A stretch of 51,778 bases of DNA from a bacterium (lineage in GTDB: Bacteria; Hydrothermota; UBA3073; JACQXS01), in assembly GCA_030605695.1 (NCBI GenBank), contig JAUWHX010000022.1:1-51778 (forward strand). The letters run 5' to 3'. The notes beneath the pieces are model-generated. The model made no database searches and was not told the DNA's origin. It saw only the letters and a program-made list of their open reading frames with translations. Below, in pieces: positions 49,196 to 51,778 of the stretch. The position numbers were made by a program, and so were the translations under genes. The first letter of the stretch is position 1, and every line of letters begins with the position of its first letter.

Positions 49196-49223
49196 GAAAT
49201 ATTAGAATAATACGATATGTCAA
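49196..49223 (-). promoter_or_regulatory. Promoter and operator of the ArsR gene
   Basis: TTGACA (49218-49223), 16-nt spacer, TATTTC (49196-49201) on the minus strand. A perfect inverted repeat TATTA-TTC-TAATA (49200-49212) lies in the spacer and touches the -10 box. The ATG is 12 nt after the -10, with no ribosome site. Confidence 0.7.
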
Positions 49224-49279
49224 GTAAAAAATTAAAAAAATTGAAAAAACAAAAGTACGGATTTTTTTGATTTTTGGAA

Positions 49280-49307
49280 TTGACAGTTAGTAAATATAAG
49301 TTAAATT
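49280..49307 (+). promoter_or_regulatory. Promoter of hutI
   Basis: TTGACA (49280-49285), 16-nt spacer, TAAATT (49302-49307) on plus. The hutI ATG begins 7 nt after the -10 box, which predicts a leaderless mRNA; no Shine-Dalgarno sequence is present. Confidence 0.75.
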
Positions 49308-49314
49308 TGATTTT

Positions 49315-50535
49315 ATGGAAGATGTGTCTATTTTAAATGCAAAGGAGCTTATTACTTTGAGTTCTTCGCAGGAAAAAGCTCATACAGGAAAGGAGATGAG
49401 GGAACTTGGAATTATTGAGGGTGCGAGTATAGGAATAAAGGATGGGAAAATTTCATATATTGGAGAGCCGAAACCTGCTAAAAAAGAAATTGATGCGAGT
49501 GAGAAAGTGGTAATGCCAGGATTTGTGGACCCTCACACACATCTTGTTTTTGCTGGAAGTAGGGCAGATGAATTTGAACTTAGAACTCTGGGGAAAAGTT
49601 ATAAAGAGATAGCAGAATTAGGAGGCGGAATAGCAAATACTGTTAAAAGCACGAGGGATACAGGCGAAGAAGAACTTTTTCGGCAAGCAATGAAGAAACT
49701 TGATTATGCACTTTCACAGGGAACTACAACAATTGAGATAAAATCTGGATATGGACTTAGCTTAAAAGATGAGATTAAAATGCTTCGGGTAATAGAATCG
49801 TTAAATAAAAAACATCCAATTTCAGTTGTTCCAACATTTCTGGGGGCACATTCGGTTCCTTCTGAATCAAGTAAAGAAAAGTATATGGACGAACTGTTAA
49901 GAATGATGATTCCTGCAAGCAAACTTGCTAAATTTTGTGATGTCTTTTGTGAACAGGGAATTTTTACAAAGGAAGAATCAAGAAAAATACTTGCGTGTGG
50001 ACTTAAGTTTGGGCTTCGTCCAAAGATTCATGCTGATGAGTTGAGTTCAAGTGGAGGAAGTGAGCTTGCCGGAGAAATTGGAGCTATTTCAGCAGAGCAT
50101 TTGGTTTATCCAAGTGACAAGGGGATTGAGTTGATGAAAAAAGCTGGGACTATTGCAGTTTTATTGCCGGGCGCTTGTTTATTTTTGTCACATAAGCCAC
50201 CTGTGAAGAAATTTATGGATGCAGGAATACCGATAGCAATTGGTAGTGATTTTAATCCTGGGAGCTCTCCAGTCTTGAGTATGCCAGTAATTATTGGGCT
50301 TGCCTGTATTTTACTTGGTATTAGTCCAGCAGAGGCGATAACTGCAGCTACTATAAATGCGGCTTATGCGCTTGGAATTGGAGATAGAGTTGGGAGTCTG
50401 GAGTCTGGCAAAGATGCTGATATATTGATATTAAATGTCGGTTCTTATCAAGAGGTTCCATATTGGTTTGGATTTAACCCTGTAGATATTGTGATAAAGA
50501 AAGGGGAAGTTGTAAAAGTGCAAAATTTAGGATAA
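49315..50535 (+). CDS. hutI: Imidazolonepropionase
   Basis: The 406-residue amidohydrolase has the metal motif D-P-H-T-H-L-V-F-A-G (His74, His76), later K-I-H-A-D-E-L, A-E-H-L and the catalytic Asp in I-G-S-D-F-N-P-G-S-S-P, plus the E-L-R-T-L-G-K-S-Y-K-E-I block typical of HutI. It opens the imidazolone ring in histidine degradation, giving N-formimino-glutamate. No hutH, hutU or formiminotransferase gene is next to it; they may be elsewhere. It is the first plus-strand gene, divergent from the ArsR gene. Confidence 0.96.
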   Translation: MEDVSILNAKELITLSSSQEKAHTGKEMRELGIIEGASIGIKDGKISYIGEPKPAKKEIDASEKVVMPGFVDPHTHLVFAGSRADEFELRTLGKSYKEIAELGGGIANTVKSTRDTGEEELFRQAMKKLDYALSQGTTTIEIKSGYGLSLKDEIKMLRVIESLNKKHPISVVPTFLGAHSVPSESSKEKYMDELLRMMIPASKLAKFCDVFCEQGIFTKEESRKILACGLKFGLRPKIHADELSSSGGSELAGEIGAISAEHLVYPSDKGIELMKKAGTIAVLLPGACLFLSHKPPVKKFMDAGIPIAIGSDFNPGSSPVLSMPVIIGLACILLGISPAEAITAATINAAYALGIGDRVGSLESGKDADILILNVGSYQEVPYWFGFNPVDIVIKKGEVVKVQNLG

Positions 50536-50547
50536 GTTAAAAAAAAC

Positions 50548-50575
50548 TTGACAAATTTGGAAAATGCAGTAAAAT
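50548..50575 (+). promoter_or_regulatory. Promoter of the papain-like protease gene
   Basis: TTGACA (50548-50553), 16-nt spacer, TAAAAT (50570-50575) on plus, followed by AAGGAGG 8 nt before the ATG at 50594. Unlike hutI this transcript has a leader with a Shine-Dalgarno sequence. Confidence 0.8.
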
Positions 50576-50593
50576 ATATGAAGGAGGTAAACT

Positions 50594-51778
50594 ATGAAAA
50601 AGTTATTATTAGTAGTGGCGATAATGATATCGCTGGTATATGTGCCTATTGCGAAAGGGTTGTATGCCGATGATTTTTTAAAGGCTCTTCAAGACTCACT
50701 TCATAAATTGGGCGACCCATGGATTGCTGGTGAAACTGAGGTCTCTCATCTCTCGTGGGAAGAAAAACAGAAGTTGTGTGGACTGAAACTCCCTTCACCA
50801 GAAGAACTTCCCAAGAAAGCAAGATTATCCTATCCACATTGGAAGAACCGCCAACCGCCTTCAGAGTGGGATTGGCGAGATGTTGATGGACATGATTGGA
50901 TGACAGACCCTAAGAATCAATATGGTGGAGCTGGTCAGTGTGCTGGTGGTTGCTGGTCTCTTGGAACAGTTGGTGCTTTTGAGGCAAGATATAAGATTGT
51001 TAATAATCTGCCTGACGACCGAAGTTTCCCTGATTTTTCAGAGGAAACCTTACTATCTTGTTACAGCGGTTGCTGGTCTGGCAGTCATGGATGTTATGGG
51101 GGTAGGCTTGATTCTGCATATATCTATATCATTCGTGTAGGAGTCCCAGATGAAGCTTGTTTTCCATTTAGGGGAAGCACAGGCTCATGCGACAGATGCA
51201 ATGATTGGGAGTCAAGAGTGGCAAAAGCTAAACATGGAAGTTGGGACGGAACAACAGACCCTGAACAAATGAAACTAGCAGTAATGGATGGTCCTATAAC
51301 CTGTATGATAAACCAAAAAGAGGATTGCTTTTATTATAAAGGAGGAGTTTACAAACCTGTGATGGGGAGAAAGGTAATCCACGCATGTGTTTTGTTGGGA
51401 TGGAATGGTGGGAACTGGTTGATTAAGGACGGTTTTGGCACAGGTGAAGACCAGTTTAAATGGTATGGAGGAAGTTTTGTTGCTTGCCATTGGGCTGATG
51501 CAGAACAAGCTGTCGGAATACTTTTAGATAAGCATGAGTTTAATGAGCCGAACGACAACATCTGGGATCCAGGAGAGTCAATTGATGTTGTTGCCACTCT
51601 TAAAGGTATGGGCAGCGATTATACAGGTGTAACTGGCAAGCTCTCGACAACTGACCCTAAGGTGAATATCTCTGATGACACATATAGTTTTGGGTTAATT
51701 CCTAATGGTAGTAGTTCAAATAACTCAGGGAGTCCATTTATTGCAACAGCAGATGCTTCTATTGTTGAGCATGATGTA
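50594..51778 (+). CDS. Secreted papain-family (C1A) cysteine protease, 3' end cut by the window edge
   Basis: The frame is open from ATG 50594 to the end (395 residues). It has a signal peptide (about 1-22), a short pro-region, then a papain-like domain (about 90-310) with the nucleophile in Q-C-A-G-G-C-W-S-L-G-T-V-G-A-F and the histidine in V-I-H-A-C-V-L-L-G-W. The usual catalytic Asn (K-N-S-W-G) is replaced: N-W-L-I-K-D-G-F-G-T-G has Asp. A beta-sandwich follows, E-P-N-D-N-I-W-D-P-G-E-S-I-D-V, and may lead to a sorting domain beyond the edge. GGAGG precedes the ATG. Confidence 0.88.
   Translation, partial: MKKLLLVVAIMISLVYVPIAKGLYADDFLKALQDSLHKLGDPWIAGETEVSHLSWEEKQKLCGLKLPSPEELPKKARLSYPHWKNRQPPSEWDWRDVDGHDWMTDPKNQYGGAGQCAGGCWSLGTVGAFEARYKIVNNLPDDRSFPDFSEETLLSCYSGCWSGSHGCYGGRLDSAYIYIIRVGVPDEACFPFRGSTGSCDRCNDWESRVAKAKHGSWDGTTDPEQMKLAVMDGPITCMINQKEDCFYYKGGVYKPVMGRKVIHACVLLGWNGGNWLIKDGFGTGEDQFKWYGGSFVACHWADAEQAVGILLDKHEFNEPNDNIWDPGESIDVVATLKGMGSDYTGVTGKLSTTDPKVNISDDTYSFGLIPNGSSSNNSGSPFIATADASIVEHDV

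Overview
The window looks like a piece of the chromosome of a low-G+C, Gram-negative anaerobe, probably an uncultivated lineage near the FCB group (WOR-3/Stahlbacteria-like or Cloacimonadota-like). This placement is inferred from gene content, not from a marker phylogeny. The reasons are TonB receptors, porins and a lipobox (outer membrane), four secreted proteins with a FlgD-like C-terminal sorting domain, oxygen-defence proteins typical of anaerobes (rubrerythrin, superoxide reductase, a flavin reductase-rubredoxin fusion), and ADP-forming acyl-CoA synthetase. Nearly all genes lie on the minus strand; only the last two, from 49.3 kb, are on plus.

Layout. 0-1.4 kb: rplU (cut by the edge), secG, tpiA. 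1.5-6.6 kb: acyl-CoA energy operon (CoA-transferase/GNAT fusion, ADP-forming synthetase, DRTGG protein). 6.8-9.7 kb: M50 protease and a membrane NDP-sugar dehydratase. 9.8-12.8 kb: oxidative-stress genes with a decayed NiFe-hydrogenase large subunit at the end. 12.9-16.0 kb: an AIPR-type phage-defence gene, a thiamine-binding-like protein, an initiator tRNA and two membrane proteins.

16.2-30.8 kb is the most interesting stretch: a co-directional metal/sulfur locus. It reads zupT, a NifU/IscU-like scaffold, a small CxC/HxxC protein, an NADH-dependent sulfur/CoA-disulfide reductase, a second nearly identical small protein, an ICMT-like methyltransferase, a His-rich protein, a secreted FmdE-like protein, a DUF4198 relic, a LolA-like protein, a beta-barrel protein, an RND exporter, an O-methyltransferase, several tiny proteins, a NifX-like protein, a TonB receptor relic and an intact TonB receptor with cysteines in its plug. 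Four small proteins here form one paralogous family that I cannot name.

30.9-38.7 kb: secreted beta-helix, FG-GAP and Kelch proteins with sorting domains, plus a divergent GxxExxY protein. 38.8-44.7 kb: a Fur-feoA-feoB-flavodoxin-DUF2023-FmdE-TonB iron locus in which a second FmdE gene overlaps its TonB receptor gene. 44.9-49.2 kb: sulfur-trafficking genes (ArsR regulator, tusA, YeeE/YedE transporter, rhodanese lipoprotein, porin, sulfurtransferase); the ArsR gene and tusA share one operator-like motif. 49.3 kb to the end: hutI and a papain-like protease cut by the edge.

Other structure: three genes have a consensus promoter only 7-8 nt before the ATG (leaderless mRNAs), the initiator tRNA has unusual bases, heptanucleotide tandem repeats lie inside two coding regions, and several palindromic repeat families follow gene ends.
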